This document shows, piece by piece, positions 34,401 to 44,166 of a stretch of 64,000 nt of DNA. Where the stretch lies: contig NZ_FNNG01000002.1 in NCBI RefSeq assembly GCF_900106765.1, positions 342,214 through 406,213 of the forward strand, given 5' to 3'. The notes under the pieces were generated by a model. It searched no databases and was not told where the DNA came from. It saw only the letters and a program-made list of their open reading frames with translations. Both the position numbers and the translations under genes were made by a program. The stretch's first letter is position 1; each line of letters starts with the position of its first letter. The DNA is from Tepidimicrobium xylanilyticum (GTDB lineage Bacteria > Bacillota > Clostridia > Tissierellales > Tepidimicrobiaceae).

Positions 34401-35573
34401 CTATTTATAAAGAAGATTGGTGTAGGATTTCATATCCATCCTTTCATCAACTGCTTTTTTAAGCTTTGACATATCCCTTATATCACCAAACAATATTCCG
34501 CCAGTAATTCTGTCATTGTTAGCAAATATTTTATGATGTATATCTCCTTCCATGTATTCATAAACCCTATCAAAATTCTTCACATCTCCAACTGAAAATA
34601 ATTTAATATCGTCTAATATTAGGGATGTGAAAAGCTTTGGTTCAGTATATTCCAATGTTTTTCCTGACATATTAGCTCCTGCAATCTTTCCTTGTTCATT
34701 GGCGGAAGTCCAGAGGCCTATTATCCTGCCATCTAATTCAATAACATCTCCTGCTGCATAAATATTTTCGATATTTGTTTCTAAATATTTATTAACAATT
34801 ACTCCTTTATCAAAAGCTATAGGGGTATCCCTAACTAAATCTATATTTGGCCTAATTCCTACTGAAAAGAGAACCCCATCGCTTTTTAATATTTGACCAT
34901 TATTTAGTAGTATGCCATCTACCTGTTCTTTTCCTAGTATCTCATCTGCTGCCGAAGAAAGGTATATGTTAAAACCTTTCCTCACCAGTTTATCTTTTAA
35001 TTTATTAGCCAATTCCTCGTCTAATTGCTTTGGCAATAAGTAAGGTGCAAACTCTACTATACTTACATTTTTACCTAATTTTGTTAAGGACCAGGCTGCT
35101 TCCAATCCTAAAAGCCCACCACCTATTACGGTAATATTATTACATTTGTTAAAATAATTCTTTATATATTTTAAGTCTTTTAACGTTCTTAGTGCTAGTA
35201 CGCCCTTTTTATATTTCCCAGCTATAGGAGGAATAAATGGTCTACTACCAGTGGCTATTAATAGCTTTTCATATTTGATTTCTGTACCGTCATCTAATCT
35301 AATTTTTTGGTCCTCTACATCTATTGTTTCAACTATTTTATTTAATTGAACTTTAATATCCCTTTCTTCATACCAACTATCCTTATTTACTAATAGTTCA
35401 GTCTCTTCGAAATCTTTGGATATATATTCTGTTAATTTTATTCTATAATAAGTATGGTAGGGTTCACTTGAAATCATAATAATGCTGCTTTCACTATCGT
35501 TATTCCTTATTTCTTTTGCAGCAGAAAGGCCTGCAATTCCATTCCCTATAATCAAATATTTAGTTGTCTCCAT
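34401..35573 (-). CDS. FAD/NAD(P)H-dependent oxidoreductase, NADH:rubredoxin reductase type
   Basis: Flavoprotein of 390 residues with two Rossmann folds: FAD motif IIGNGIAGLSAAKEI at the N-terminus, NAD(P) motif VIGGGLLGLEAAWSL near 150, and the FAD-binding AAGDVIELDG near 280. The SVGIRPNIDL and GLWTSANEQGKIAGANMSG blocks match the rubredoxin reductase/nitrite reductase-small group. In anaerobic clostridia such enzymes feed electrons to rubredoxin for oxygen or peroxide detoxification. No rubredoxin gene is adjacent. Monocistronic. Confidence 0.88.
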   Translation of the reverse strand: METTKYLIIGNGIAGLSAAKEIRNNDSESSIIMISSEPYHTYYRIKLTEYISKDFEETELLVNKDSWYEERDIKVQLNKIVETIDVEDQKIRLDDGTEIKYEKLLIATGSRPFIPPIAGKYKKGVLALRTLKDLKYIKNYFNKCNNITVIGGGLLGLEAAWSLTKLGKNVSIVEFAPYLLPKQLDEELANKLKDKLVRKGFNIYLSSAADEILGKEQVDGILLNNGQILKSDGVLFSVGIRPNIDLVRDTPIAFDKGVIVNKYLETNIENIYAAGDVIELDGRIIGLWTSANEQGKIAGANMSGKTLEYTEPKLFTSLILDDIKLFSVGDVKNFDRVYEYMEGDIHHKIFANNDRITGGILFGDIRDMSKLKKAVDERMDMKSYTNLLYK

Positions 35574-35699
35574 ATCGTACCTCCTTGGGTAATAATCGTT
35601 AATTAATTATTACCCAAAGTTTTTGATAGTATTCACAAATTGAAATAAGGCATAGTTCTAAACATAATGGCAGTTCCCATATTTATAACTTTATTTTGC

Positions 35700-35938
35700 A
35701 GTAACCACGACATCTTAGGTAAGAATGCCCCTCCGCTTCAAGATTCTTGAAGTCTCACGATACGGGTACTTCAATCAAATCACTAAAAAAATCGGGACTT
35801 ATCCTCTCAAATATGTCTTAATTTAGTTACATATTTTGATATGCTACAAAAGTTGGAAAGCATATTTATAAATATGCCTAAGACAACCATCTTAGTATGT
35901 AAAGTGTCATGGGATGCAAGATCTACCCCCGCATCCCA
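35700..35938. repeat. Structured repeat-like intergenic region
   Basis: The 398-bp gap above potD's end has no gene but many palindromes: CTTCAAGA-T-TCTTGAAG (35736-35752), an 18-bp perfect palindrome GCATATTTATAAATATGC (35860-35877), and TGGGATGC / GCATCCCA (35910-35938). The stretch TATGCCTAAGACAACCAT resembles TATGCCTAGGACTACCAC at about 28.0 kb, and CTCAAATATGT recurs in the other element in opposite orientation. It looks like members of a mosaic repeat family. The last hairpin may also end the pot transcript, though the T-tract is poor. Confidence 0.5.
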
Positions 35939-35971
35939 CAATTTAAATCTTACAATTCTTAATTTACTATG

Positions 35972-37018
35972 TTATCTTTGAGCCTTGATTTCCAACCAAA
36001 TTTCATCATATACCTTCAAGAAATCCTTTGGATCCTTAAATATTTCAAGATTTTCCAGCTCATGATCATCCGGATATGCTACCTTGCTGCTTGCTATATC
36101 TTCTGGTAGATATTGCAAGGCTTCGTAGTTTGCAGTTGAATAGCCTATATAATCTGTATTTTTTGCAGCTATTTCAGGCCTGTTCATAAAGTTAATGAAA
36201 GCCTCTGCCAATTCTTTATTCTTTGAAGTTTTAGGTATTACCATGTTATCAAACCAAAGGTTACTTCCTTCCTTAGGTATTACATATTCTAGATTGTCAT
36301 TTTGCCGCATCATAGCAACAGCATCTCCAGACCATACTACAGCTAAAGCAGCTTCTTCAGCAATCATTAAATCTTTTACCTCATCACCAACATAAGCATA
36401 TACTAAAGGCTTTTGCTTAATTAATTCTTCTTTTGCTTTTTCCAGTTCTTCCATATTTCTAGTATTCATTGAATAATCTAGTTTTTTCAATGCTATTCCA
36501 ATGGAATCCCTTTGACTATCTAACATTAAAATTTGACCACTATACTTTTCATTCCAAAGGATATCCCAGCTATCTACGACATCGTCAACCATAGTCTTAT
36601 TATAAATAATTCCTACCGTTCCCCACATATATGGTACAGAGTATTCATTATTAGGGTCAAATTCTAAATCTAAAAATCTATCATCTATATTTTTTAGGTT
36701 GGGAATATTATCTTTGTTGATTTTTTCCAATAATCCTTCGTTTATCATTCGTTCTATCATATAATCTGAAGGAAAAGCCACATCGTAGCTTGTTCCACCT
36801 TTTTTTATGCTGACATACATATCTTCGTTAGTTGCAAAAGTATCGTAATTGACTTTTACATTAAATTCCTTTTCAAATTCTGCTATTACATCTGGGTCGA
36901 TATAATCTCCCCAATTATATACATTGATTGTTGGTTTACTATTACCACATCCTGTAAATAAAGCTCCTATTATTAATATTAGACTTAAACTAACAAAGGC
37001 TTTAAATATTCTTTTCAA
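35972..37018 (-). CDS. potD: Spermidine/putrescine ABC transporter substrate-binding lipoprotein
   Basis: Polyamine-binding protein of 348 residues, lipid-anchored (lipobox LFTGC). Starts INVYNWGDYIDPDVIAEFEKEF, the PotD/PotF hallmark, and carries YDVAFPSDYMIERM and WSGDAVAMM. It is the last gene of potABCD; its ATG overlaps the potC stop by four bases. Polyamine specificity is inferred from the family and the complete operon. Confidence 0.95.
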   Translation of the reverse strand: MKRIFKAFVSLSLILIIGALFTGCGNSKPTINVYNWGDYIDPDVIAEFEKEFNVKVNYDTFATNEDMYVSIKKGGTSYDVAFPSDYMIERMINEGLLEKINKDNIPNLKNIDDRFLDLEFDPNNEYSVPYMWGTVGIIYNKTMVDDVVDSWDILWNEKYSGQILMLDSQRDSIGIALKKLDYSMNTRNMEELEKAKEELIKQKPLVYAYVGDEVKDLMIAEEAALAVVWSGDAVAMMRQNDNLEYVIPKEGSNLWFDNMVIPKTSKNKELAEAFINFMNRPEIAAKNTDYIGYSTANYEALQYLPEDIASSKVAYPDDHELENLEIFKDPKDFLKVYDEIWLEIKAQR

Positions 37019-37806
37019 ATGATGTCACCTCTTTCACTAATACTTTTATTTGACCTGCTATTTATTATTAAAAGCAGAGATATTAATCCTATAAACATAA
37101 TGGTGGATAATGCATTTATAACTGGATTTATTCCCCTTCTGGCCATAGAATAGACGGTAATGCTTAAATTGGTAACTCCTGCCCCCTTGTTGAAAAAGCT
37201 AACTACAAAATCGTCTATTGACAGAGTAAAGGCTAATAGAGCTCCCGTTACTATTCCAGGCATAATTTCAGGGATTATTACCTTCCTCAAAGCGTAAAAG
37301 GGGGTGGCTCCTAAATCCATAGCTGCTTCTGCTAAATGTTTATTCATCTGCTTGAGTTTTGGCAAAATGGACAATATAACATAGGGTATACAAAAAGTTA
37401 TATGGGCTAAAAGCAAGGTAATAAACCCAAATTCAATCCTGAGAAATCTAAATAAAGTCATTAAAGATACAGCAGTTACTATATCAGGATTTAATACGGG
37501 TAAATAATTTAAGTTTAAAATTACTTTTTTTCTGATTTTTGGCATACCATAAATACCTATTGCAGCAAATGTACCAATTATCGTAGAAATAATGGCAGAT
37601 AATACTGCAATAAGTATAGTATAATATAAAGCCTTTAACACTTCTGCATCCTTAAACAATTCCACATACCATTTAAATGTGAATCCACTCCAAGTGCCTC
37701 TGCTTCTAGAATTATTGAAAGAAAAAATGATTAAAACTATAATCGGAGCATATATAAATAGAAAGATTAATATTGTATACAATCTTTTTAAGGCCCTACT
37801 TACCAT
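37015..37806 (-). CDS. potC: Spermidine/putrescine ABC transporter permease PotC
   Basis: Inner-membrane permease of 263 residues with six segments. The EAA loop reads EAAMDLGATPFYALRKVIIPEIMPGIV and the following FTLSIDDFVVSFF is a PotC/PotI signature. It overlaps potB by seven bases and potD by four, so all are translationally coupled. Completes the pore with PotB. Confidence 0.95.
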   Translation of the reverse strand: MVSRALKRLYTILIFLFIYAPIIVLIIFSFNNSRSRGTWSGFTFKWYVELFKDAEVLKALYYTILIAVLSAIISTIIGTFAAIGIYGMPKIRKKVILNLNYLPVLNPDIVTAVSLMTLFRFLRIEFGFITLLLAHITFCIPYVILSILPKLKQMNKHLAEAAMDLGATPFYALRKVIIPEIMPGIVTGALLAFTLSIDDFVVSFFNKGAGVTNLSITVYSMARRGINPVINALSTIMFIGLISLLLIINSRSNKSISERGDII

Positions 37807-38636
37807 AAGCCTCCCCCTTCCTCTTTCTGGGAATCAAACTTGGCAGTAATTGCCATGGTCACAAGTATAAAGGCCATCATGATTATAGATATGGCAGACC
37901 CAAAATGCCAATCTCCAACCCATAGGAATTGCTGTTCAATTAAATTCCCTATAAGCATATATTGACCTCCGCCCAACAACCTTGAAATTACAAAGGTACT
38001 GACAGCAGGCATGAATACCATAGTAATTCCTGTGATTATACCAGGAATACTTAATGGAAAGGTAATTTTCAAAAAAACCTTCATCTTATTCGCACCCAAA
38101 TCTTCTGCTGCTTCAATCAAACTATTGTCTATCTTAATTAAAACCGAATAAATTGGTAAAACCATAAAGGGTAGAAAATTGTATACCATACCTAGCAATA
38201 CTGCTGAATCATTATATATTAAGTCTAGAGGGCTGAAACCCAATTTAGTTATAATATAATTTATGAATCCATTTTTACCTAACAAGGTCAACCAAGCATA
38301 TGTTCGCAATAAAAAATTCATCCACATTGGTATTACAAGCAATAAAATCATAACATTTCTTCTACTGGGTTTTTCCCGAGCAATTATCATAGCCAAAGGA
38401 TATCCCAACACTAAAGTAATTAGAGTAGATTTAAAAGCTAAATTAACGGATATCCACAATACGTCCAAATATTTCGGATCCAAGAAATTTCTAAAATTAT
38501 CCAATGTAAATTGTAGACTGCCAAGGCCCCCCTCTTCACCAATAGTAAAGGAATATAGGAGGATTAATGCCAATGGAACAACAATAAATATTGCTATCCA
38601 CAAAATATAAGGGTAAGAAGTCCATCTCATTTTCAT
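37800..38636 (-). CDS. potB: Spermidine/putrescine ABC transporter permease PotB
   Basis: Permease of 278 residues with six membrane segments. EAA loop: [26 protein letters not shown], with [18 protein letters not shown] downstream, both typical of PotB/PotH. The start overlaps the potA stop by four bases. Works with PotC and PotA for polyamine uptake. Confidence 0.95.
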   Translation of the reverse strand: MKMRWTSYPYILWIAIFIVVPLALILLYSFTIGEEGGLGSLQFTLDNFRNFLDPKYLDVLWISVNLAFKSTLITLVLGYPLAMIIAREKPSRRNVMILLLVIPMWMNFLLRTYAWLTLLGKNGFINYIITKLGFSPLDLIYNDSAVLLGMVYNFLPFMVLPIYSVLIKIDNSLIEAAEDLGANKMKVFLKITFPLSIPGIITGITMVFMPAVSTFVISRLLGGGQYMLIGNLIEQQFLWVGDWHFGSAISIIMMAFILVTMAITAKFDSQKEEGGGLW

Positions 38637-39682
38637 CCTTCCATCACCTTCTTCATTATGTGGATATTCTCAGGTAATACCCTCATGCCTATTTCTGTTC
38701 CAGCTGGCTTCATAATAGTACTGTGAATCATCCAATCTATATTTCCATCTTTAACTATCATTTCATAGTGAACTCCCTTAAATGTCACAGATGTTACTAC
38801 TCCTCTTAATTGCCCCTCTTCTAATGGAACTATTTCCAAATCTTCTGGGCGAATAACTACGTCTACTTTTTCCTTTTTTTCAAATCCCTTATCTACACAT
38901 TTAAATACCTGATTTGCAAACTCTACTACAAAGTCATCATGCATGATTCCATCTACTATATTGCTTTCACCAATAAATTTAGCTACGAATACATTTTTAG
39001 GTTCATTATATATATCAACTGGAGTCCCTATCTGCTGAATCACACCTTTATCCATTACTACAATAGTATCTGACATAGTAAGAGCTTCCTCTTGATCATG
39101 AGTTACATAAACGAATGTAATTCCTACCCTCTTCTGCATATTTTTCAGCTCAACCTGCATATCCTTTCTAAGCTTTAAATCTAATGCTCCTAAAGGTTCA
39201 TCTAAAAGCAAAACCTTTGGTTCATTCACTAAAGCCCTTGCTATGGCAACCCTCTGTTGTTGTCCACCACTTAAGGAATCGATAGATCTATTTTCATAAC
39301 CAGATAGGTTTACTAATCTTAGCATTTCCTTAACTCTTTTCTTTATTTCATCCACTGGTATCTTTTTTATCTTCAATCCAAAAGCTATATTCTCAAATAC
39401 ATTCATGTGAGGAAACAGTGCGTATTTTTGAAATACAGTATTAATTTGCCTCTCATATGGGGGTAAGGTTGTTATGTCCCTTCCTTCAAATATGACCTTG
39501 CCTTCCGTTGGTTGCTCAAAACCTCCTATTATCCTTAAAGTAGTCGTTTTACCACATCCACTGGGACCTAATAGGGTTAAAAATTCATTTTTTCGTATAT
39601 AAAAATTGATATTGTCAAGAACCTTGGTCCCATCGTATTCCATTGATATGTTCTTTAAATCAATAATGTGTGTCTTATCCAT
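38633..39682 (-). CDS. potA: Spermidine/putrescine ABC transporter ATP-binding protein PotA
   Basis: Cytosolic ATPase of 349 residues. Walker [11 protein letters not shown]-loop FQKYALFPH, signature [15 protein letters not shown], Walker [12 protein letters not shown] and H-loop [14 protein letters not shown] are all intact. The C-terminal TOBE domain (about 270-349: [20 protein letters not shown]) is present. It follows the XRE-cupin regulator gene by 23 bp and heads the structural genes. Confidence 0.96.
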   Translation of the reverse strand: MDKTHIIDLKNISMEYDGTKVLDNINFYIRKNEFLTLLGPSGCGKTTTLRIIGGFEQPTEGKVIFEGRDITTLPPYERQINTVFQKYALFPHMNVFENIAFGLKIKKIPVDEIKKRVKEMLRLVNLSGYENRSIDSLSGGQQQRVAIARALVNEPKVLLLDEPLGALDLKLRKDMQVELKNMQKRVGITFVYVTHDQEEALTMSDTIVVMDKGVIQQIGTPVDIYNEPKNVFVAKFIGESNIVDGIMHDDFVVEFANQVFKCVDKGFEKKEKVDVVIRPEDLEIVPLEEGQLRGVVTSVTFKGVHYEMIVKDGNIDWMIHSTIMKPAGTEIGMRVLPENIHIMKKVMEG

Positions 39683-39705
39683 AATCTAAACCCCCTTAAT
39701 CCTTA

Positions 39706-40245
39706 TTAGAAACTTGGCGGTGAACTTACCCAAAGTATAACTGCTTTCGTTTTTCCTGGATTTTGTAAATAGTGATTAGAATTTGCTTTAAAATAGAAGC
39801 TTTCTCCTTTCCTCACTTTATGTTTCTCGCTTCCTAGATGTAGTATAACACTTCCCTTTATTACATATCCAAATTCTTCACCCTCATGGGGTGAGTCTTC
39901 CTTAGTCCTTCCCTCTGGTTCCAATTCCAAAAGGATTGGTTCCATAACATTTTTTTGAGCATTTGGCACTATCCATTTCAAAGTATATTTATAATCTTCA
40001 TTTTCAGTAACAAAGGCATCTTCTTTTGAAAATACAATTTTTTCGTCTTCTATTTCGCTAAAAAAGTCCCTTAAATTAGTACCTAACCCTTCCAATATGT
40101 CCACCAGTGTGGCAATAGATGGAGAAGTTAAATCTCTTTCTACTTGAGATATAAAACCTTTAGTCAACTCACATCTATCCGCCAACTCCTCTTGAGTTAG
40201 GGAGTTTTGAACTCGAAGGCGTCTTATTTTCTCACCAATTTTCAC
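39706..40245 (-). CDS. XRE-cupin transcriptional regulator of the pot operon
   Basis: 179 residues: an N-terminal HTH (IRRLRVQNSLTQEELADRCELTKGFISQVERDLTSPSIATL) and a C-terminal cupin domain (SPHEGEEFGYVIKGSVILHLG, FKANSNHYLQNPGKTKAVILWV). This architecture is shared with PuuR, a polyamine-responsive repressor. As first gene of the potABCD transcript it most likely controls the operon in response to polyamines. Two direct repeats lie just upstream. Effector identity is inferred. Confidence 0.92.
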   Translation of the reverse strand: MKIGEKIRRLRVQNSLTQEELADRCELTKGFISQVERDLTSPSIATLVDILEGLGTNLRDFFSEIEDEKIVFSKEDAFVTENEDYKYTLKWIVPNAQKNVMEPILLELEPEGRTKEDSPHEGEEFGYVIKGSVILHLGSEKHKVRKGESFYFKANSNHYLQNPGKTKAVILWVSSPPSF

Positions 40246-40275
40246 AATAAATCCTCCTCAAAATGATCAAATTTA

Positions 40276-40305
40276 TACTAAACTTATTGTTTAAGGTTAC
40301 TAAAC
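40276..40305 (-). promoter_or_regulatory. Tandem direct repeats upstream of the pot operon
   Basis: GTTTAGTA occurs twice on the minus strand (40298-40305 and 40276-40283), start-to-start 22 bp, about two helical turns, 31-60 bp above the regulator's start. A related AAGTTTAATAT lies near 40430. They are candidate operators for the XRE-cupin protein. The rest of the 40246-40606 gap is AT-rich with the terminator listed next. Confidence 0.4.
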
Positions 40306-40459
40306 TGTGAATTTAACTATTACATTATAAGCAAAATAATATGAAAAAGTCAATACTTTTTTTAAATATTTTTTGTTCCATCAAACACCTGCAAAATACA
40401 GTATTACACTTAATTTTACTTTTCGGCTAAGTTTAATATATAAATCTTTTTACTTAATA

Positions 40460-40487
40460 AAAAAAACCAGCTTTCAGTAGCTGGTTT
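40460..40487 (-). terminator. Terminator below the decayed alpha/beta hydrolase
   Basis: A 9-bp stem (AAACCAGCT / AGCTGGTTT) with a six-base loop followed on the minus strand by TTTTTTTT-like sequence. Intact even though the gene above it is broken. Confidence 0.85.
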
Positions 40488-40606
40488 CGTAGAATAATGT
40501 TATAATAAATGAATAAGCTATAAAGTAGATATTACAAACTATACAAAACAAAAGTTGAGATAATAATCCTTGTTTAATTAAACTATTTGGGCAATATAGG
40601 ATACCA

Positions 40607-41532
40607 TTAATTCCCTTCAAATGTTTTTAAGAATTCATTAACTTGTTCACTTATTTCTTTGTAATGAGTCCAATGGAGATAATGGTGTCCTTCATATGTA
40701 ATTGTTTTACTTGAAGGAAAATCAGTTAATTGTGTTTGATAAAAAGTTACATTAGATTTCTTCTTATCTTCATTTACCTTGTCTTCTCTTGTAGTAAAAA
40801 ATAAAACTGGCATATCAGAAGGAAATGATATATTCACTGTTCTTGCAATATTATTTTCTATTTGATTTGCTTCATCTCCAATATTCATGTTATATATCTT
40901 CCAAGCAGAAGTAACTTTGGTCATCTTTAAATTTTCTTTGGAATAAGTTTTTCTTTAGCTATAGGTAGAAAATCTTCTGAATTTATATATATCATCAATC
41001 TTGCAATTCCATTTGGTGCAATATATTTTAAAATTTTAGGTAGTGTTGGAACAGATTCATTAAAATATTCTGTAACTTTTGGCAAAGCAGCATCAATCCC
41101 TATAAAGGCCTTAACTTCATAAGGATATTTATTAGCATAATATGCACTATAAATTCCAGAAATTGAATGTGGCATTAATATATATGGTCCTTTTATACCT
41201 GCTTCCTTTAATGCCAATCTTATTTCTTCAACTATGTTCTCCACCGTTCGTTCCTTATTGGTTACATCACTCCAGCCATATCCAAAGAGCTCTACCACTA
41301 CAACTCTATTATTCTTAGCCAACTCATTTAGCAATGGTTCAAAATCCAACGCAGGTACTGCTGCACCCAAGCCAAGTAATAGAACAATCGTATTTTCTCC
41401 TTCTCCTTTTGCATAAACATACATATTCTATCCATTAACATTTATTAATTCTCCTATTGAGGGATAACTTTTTTGCTCATATAGATTCATAGCGTAATGG
41501 AAAAAATAAAAAAGAGGTCTAAGCAACTTTAT
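40607..41532 (-). pseudogene. Broken alpha/beta hydrolase gene (nonsense codon plus frameshift)
   Basis: Three in-order pieces of one hydrolase. The 5' part (41532 to about 41437) reads KLLRPLFYFFHYAMNLYEQK and then YPSIGELINVNG before an in-frame TAG. The middle (from 41424) has the nucleophile Ser in MPHSISGIYS. A -1-base shift near 40945 moves the rest into another frame, which ends with the catalytic His region YEGHHYLHW. Joined, the product would be a normal hydrolase with an N-terminal hydrophobic stretch. The nonsense codon together with the shift argues for real decay rather than a single sequencing error. Confidence 0.82.
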
Positions 41533-41692
41533 CTAGCAATTTAAAAGCTTAATAATGATAATTATACATCTTTATTGCTTTTATTCATTACATAGTTTTC
41601 TATACCTATATTTTTTTAGGTTTGTATTTTCTAATATATATTAATCCTTTAAAAGCTTACATTTTTCATATTATTTTCATAAAGAACCAGTT

Positions 41693-42499
41693 CTATGATA
41701 ACTTTCCAAGCTTATTTTTAAAATATTGCAACCCTATTATAATAATAAGTATAAATAAAGCTGATAGTACTATGGCTCCTCCAGGAGCTAAATCCAGATA
41801 AAAGGATGTGGTTAATCCTAGTATAACAGATAAGAGCCCAAACAAGTTGGAATATATGAGTCCAGATTTAAAACTAGTAGACACCAATAGTCCACCAGCA
41901 ACGGGAAGTATCATCAATGATGATATTAATAATATCCCTACAATTCTCATGGAAATAGCCACAGTTAATGCCACTAAAATCGAAAAATATATGTTAATGA
42001 ATCCATTTGGTACCCCAGCCAAAAAAGCACTTTCTTCGTCAAAGGTTATATAGAACAGATCCTGATAGAGAATAATAATGGTAATAAAAACTACCGCCCC
42101 CAGTAAAATTACTAATAGAATATCCTGATTGGATACTAGGGCAAGACTGCCAAATAAATAGGATAGTATCCCTTGGGTGTTACCTAAACTGATCAATACA
42201 GAAGCTAAGCCAATTCCAGCGGAAAGTATTATGGCTAAGGATAATTCAGCATAATTTTTAAATCTCCTTCTCAATCCTTCTATTCCTAGTGCAGCAATTA
42301 TTGAAAACAAAATTGCTGTATATACAGGATAAAAATTGGTAATCATACCAAAGGCTACTCCCGAAAGAGCTACATGGGACAGAGTGTCACCTACTATAGA
42401 TTGCCTTCTAAGAACTAAGAAGTAACCTATTGTTGGTGCGATTAAAGCTATCATAATTCCCATTATAAAAGATTTCTGCATGAATTCGTATGATAACAT
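41693..42499 (-). CDS. znuB: Metal (zinc/manganese) ABC transporter permease, ZnuB type
   Basis: Family-3 metal ABC permease of 268 residues with about eight segments. Recognisable blocks are RRQSIVGDTLSHVALSGVAFG near the N-terminus and SMRIVGILLISSLMILPVAGGLL in the second half. It is third in znuA-znuC-znuB, 10 bp below znuC. Zinc rather than manganese is suggested by the binding protein but not proven. Confidence 0.93.
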   Translation of the reverse strand: MLSYEFMQKSFIMGIMIALIAPTIGYFLVLRRQSIVGDTLSHVALSGVAFGMITNFYPVYTAILFSIIAALGIEGLRRRFKNYAELSLAIILSAGIGLASVLISLGNTQGILSYLFGSLALVSNQDILLVILLGAVVFITIIILYQDLFYITFDEESAFLAGVPNGFINIYFSILVALTVAISMRIVGILLISSLMILPVAGGLLVSTSFKSGLIYSNLFGLLSVILGLTTSFYLDLAPGGAIVLSALFILIIIIGLQYFKNKLGKLS

Positions 42500-42509
42500 G
42501 ATATTCCTC

Positions 42510-43259
42510 CTAGTGTTTATGCAACAATATATTCATATCGTTACCAAAAACATCTTTCAACATCTCTAAACAAATGGTCTGGTTTGTGTTATGGGTAAAT
42601 ACTTTCCCATTTGCTAGACATAATATTTTATTTACCTTTTCAAATATAATTCCTATATCATGGGATACCATTACTAAGGTAATATTATAATCCCTATTTA
42701 TTTTCTCTATTAGACTATAAAACTTAGTCTGTGAAGCTACATCTACTCCTACCAAGGGTTCATCCATAAAAAGTATTTTAGGTTCATTAACTAAAGCTCT
42801 AGCAATAAAAACCCTTTGTTTTTGTCCTCCCGAAAGATCGCCTATCTTTTTGTTAATAAACGACTCCATCTCAACTATTTCCAAAGCTTTATAGATTTTT
42901 TCAGTATCCTTTTTTTTAATTCTTCTAAAAAAGCCTCCATAATCATAAAGATTAGCTGCCACTACTTCTTTAACAGTGGCAGGAAACATTGGGTTAAAAT
43001 CTCGAACGTTTTGTGAAATATAGCCTATGCTTTTATACTCCTTGAAGTTCTTAACCGCTTTACCCATTAACTCTACTGAACCTTTGTCTGGTTTAAGTAA
43101 ACCTACCATTAGTTTTAAAAGAGTAGTTTTGGCAGAGCCATTGGCACCAATAATCCCAGCAAAATCCCCTTCATCTATATTAAAGCTAACATCTTCCAAT
43201 ACTTTATTATCTCCATAGCTAAAACTTAAATTGCTCACACTAACTATAGTTTTAGTCAT
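42510..43259 (-). CDS. znuC: Metal ABC transporter ATP-binding protein, ZnuC type
   Basis: ATPase of 249 residues: Walker A GANGSAKTT (Ser-Ala in place of the usual Ser-Gly), Q-loop ISQNVRDFNP, signature LSGGQKQRVFIARAL, Walker B ILFMDEPLVGVD, H-loop MVSHDIG. The ends match ZnuC/MtsA-type proteins. It starts one base after znuA ends. The Ala within the P-loop Gly position is mild and is seen in metal-type ATPases. Confidence 0.94.
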   Translation of the reverse strand: MTKTIVSVSNLSFSYGDNKVLEDVSFNIDEGDFAGIIGANGSAKTTLLKLMVGLLKPDKGSVELMGKAVKNFKEYKSIGYISQNVRDFNPMFPATVKEVVAANLYDYGGFFRRIKKKDTEKIYKALEIVEMESFINKKIGDLSGGQKQRVFIARALVNEPKILFMDEPLVGVDVASQTKFYSLIEKINRDYNITLVMVSHDIGIIFEKVNKILCLANGKVFTHNTNQTICLEMLKDVFGNDMNILLHKH

Positions 43260-43260
43260 T

Positions 43261-44151
43261 TCAATCCACCAATGCCTTTTTTAAATTTTTAAGATTTTCC
43301 TCCATAATAGAGATATAATCTTCGCCTTTAGCCTCTTCTTCTTCAGTTAATCCTTCAATAGGATTTAAAATTAAAACTTTAAGATCAGCCTCATTAGCAA
43401 TTATATCTACCGTCTTTGGACTAGCCAAAGTTTCCAAAAAAATGTATTCAAATCCATCTTCTTTTACTAAATCTATAATTTCAGCAATAGTTTTGGGGCT
43501 TGGTTCCTGTTCAGGGCTAATACCTGCAACAGATATTTGCTTAAACCCATACCTTTCCCCCATGTATGAAAAAGCCGCATGAGATACTAAAATAGTATCC
43601 CTTTTTTTCTCATTTAATACTTCCTTATAATCTCTATCTAATGCTTCCAACCTATCAGACAGGATGGAATAGTTTTCTTCATAATAGTCCTTGTTTTCCT
43701 TATCAATTTGGATTAATCTATCCTTTATCTTTTCTCCTATTATTTTCATATTATGAGGGCTAAGCCATATATGAGGGTCCATATGCCCATCTATTTGGAT
43801 TAGTTCTACATATTCGCTGGCATTCAAGGTCTTGTCTTTATCTATTATGGTATCTATTAATTTCTCAGTCCAGCTTTCAAAATCCAATCCATTATATATA
43901 AATAGATGGGCCTTTTCAATATCCTTTAACTGATTTAGGGAAGGTTCATAGTGATGTGAATCTACTCCATTTGGAATCACCACTCTTAAATCTATTTTTG
44001 CTTTCCCTATCTCATTTGCTAAAAAATACAGAGGGTAAAAAGAAGTATAAACTATTGGCTTCCCATCTAATACTTGTGCAATTTCTTCCTTTCTTTCACA
44101 GCCTGTTACAAAAATTGATAATACAATTATAATCATAATAATCCTTTTCAT
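43261..44151 (-). CDS. znuA: Metal (zinc) ABC transporter substrate-binding lipoprotein, ZnuA type
   Basis: Cluster A-I metal-binding lipoprotein of about 296 residues (lipobox FVTGC). Metal-ligand His residues are in VDSHHYEPS, DPHIWLSP and LVSHAAFSYMGERYG; the fourth ligand region is FLETLASPKT. It lacks the long His-rich loop of enterobacterial ZnuA. The ATG at 44151 has AAAGG eight bases upstream; the ATG three codons earlier overlaps it. It follows the TPM-domain gene by about 15 bp, in one transcript. Confidence 0.93.
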   Translation of the reverse strand: MKRIIMIIIVLSIFVTGCERKEEIAQVLDGKPIVYTSFYPLYFLANEIGKAKIDLRVVIPNGVDSHHYEPSLNQLKDIEKAHLFIYNGLDFESWTEKLIDTIIDKDKTLNASEYVELIQIDGHMDPHIWLSPHNMKIIGEKIKDRLIQIDKENKDYYEENYSILSDRLEALDRDYKEVLNEKKRDTILVSHAAFSYMGERYGFKQISVAGISPEQEPSPKTIAEIIDLVKEDGFEYIFLETLASPKTVDIIANEADLKVLILNPIEGLTEEEEAKGEDYISIMEENLKNLKKALVD

Positions 44152-44166
44152 ATAGCTCATCCTTTC

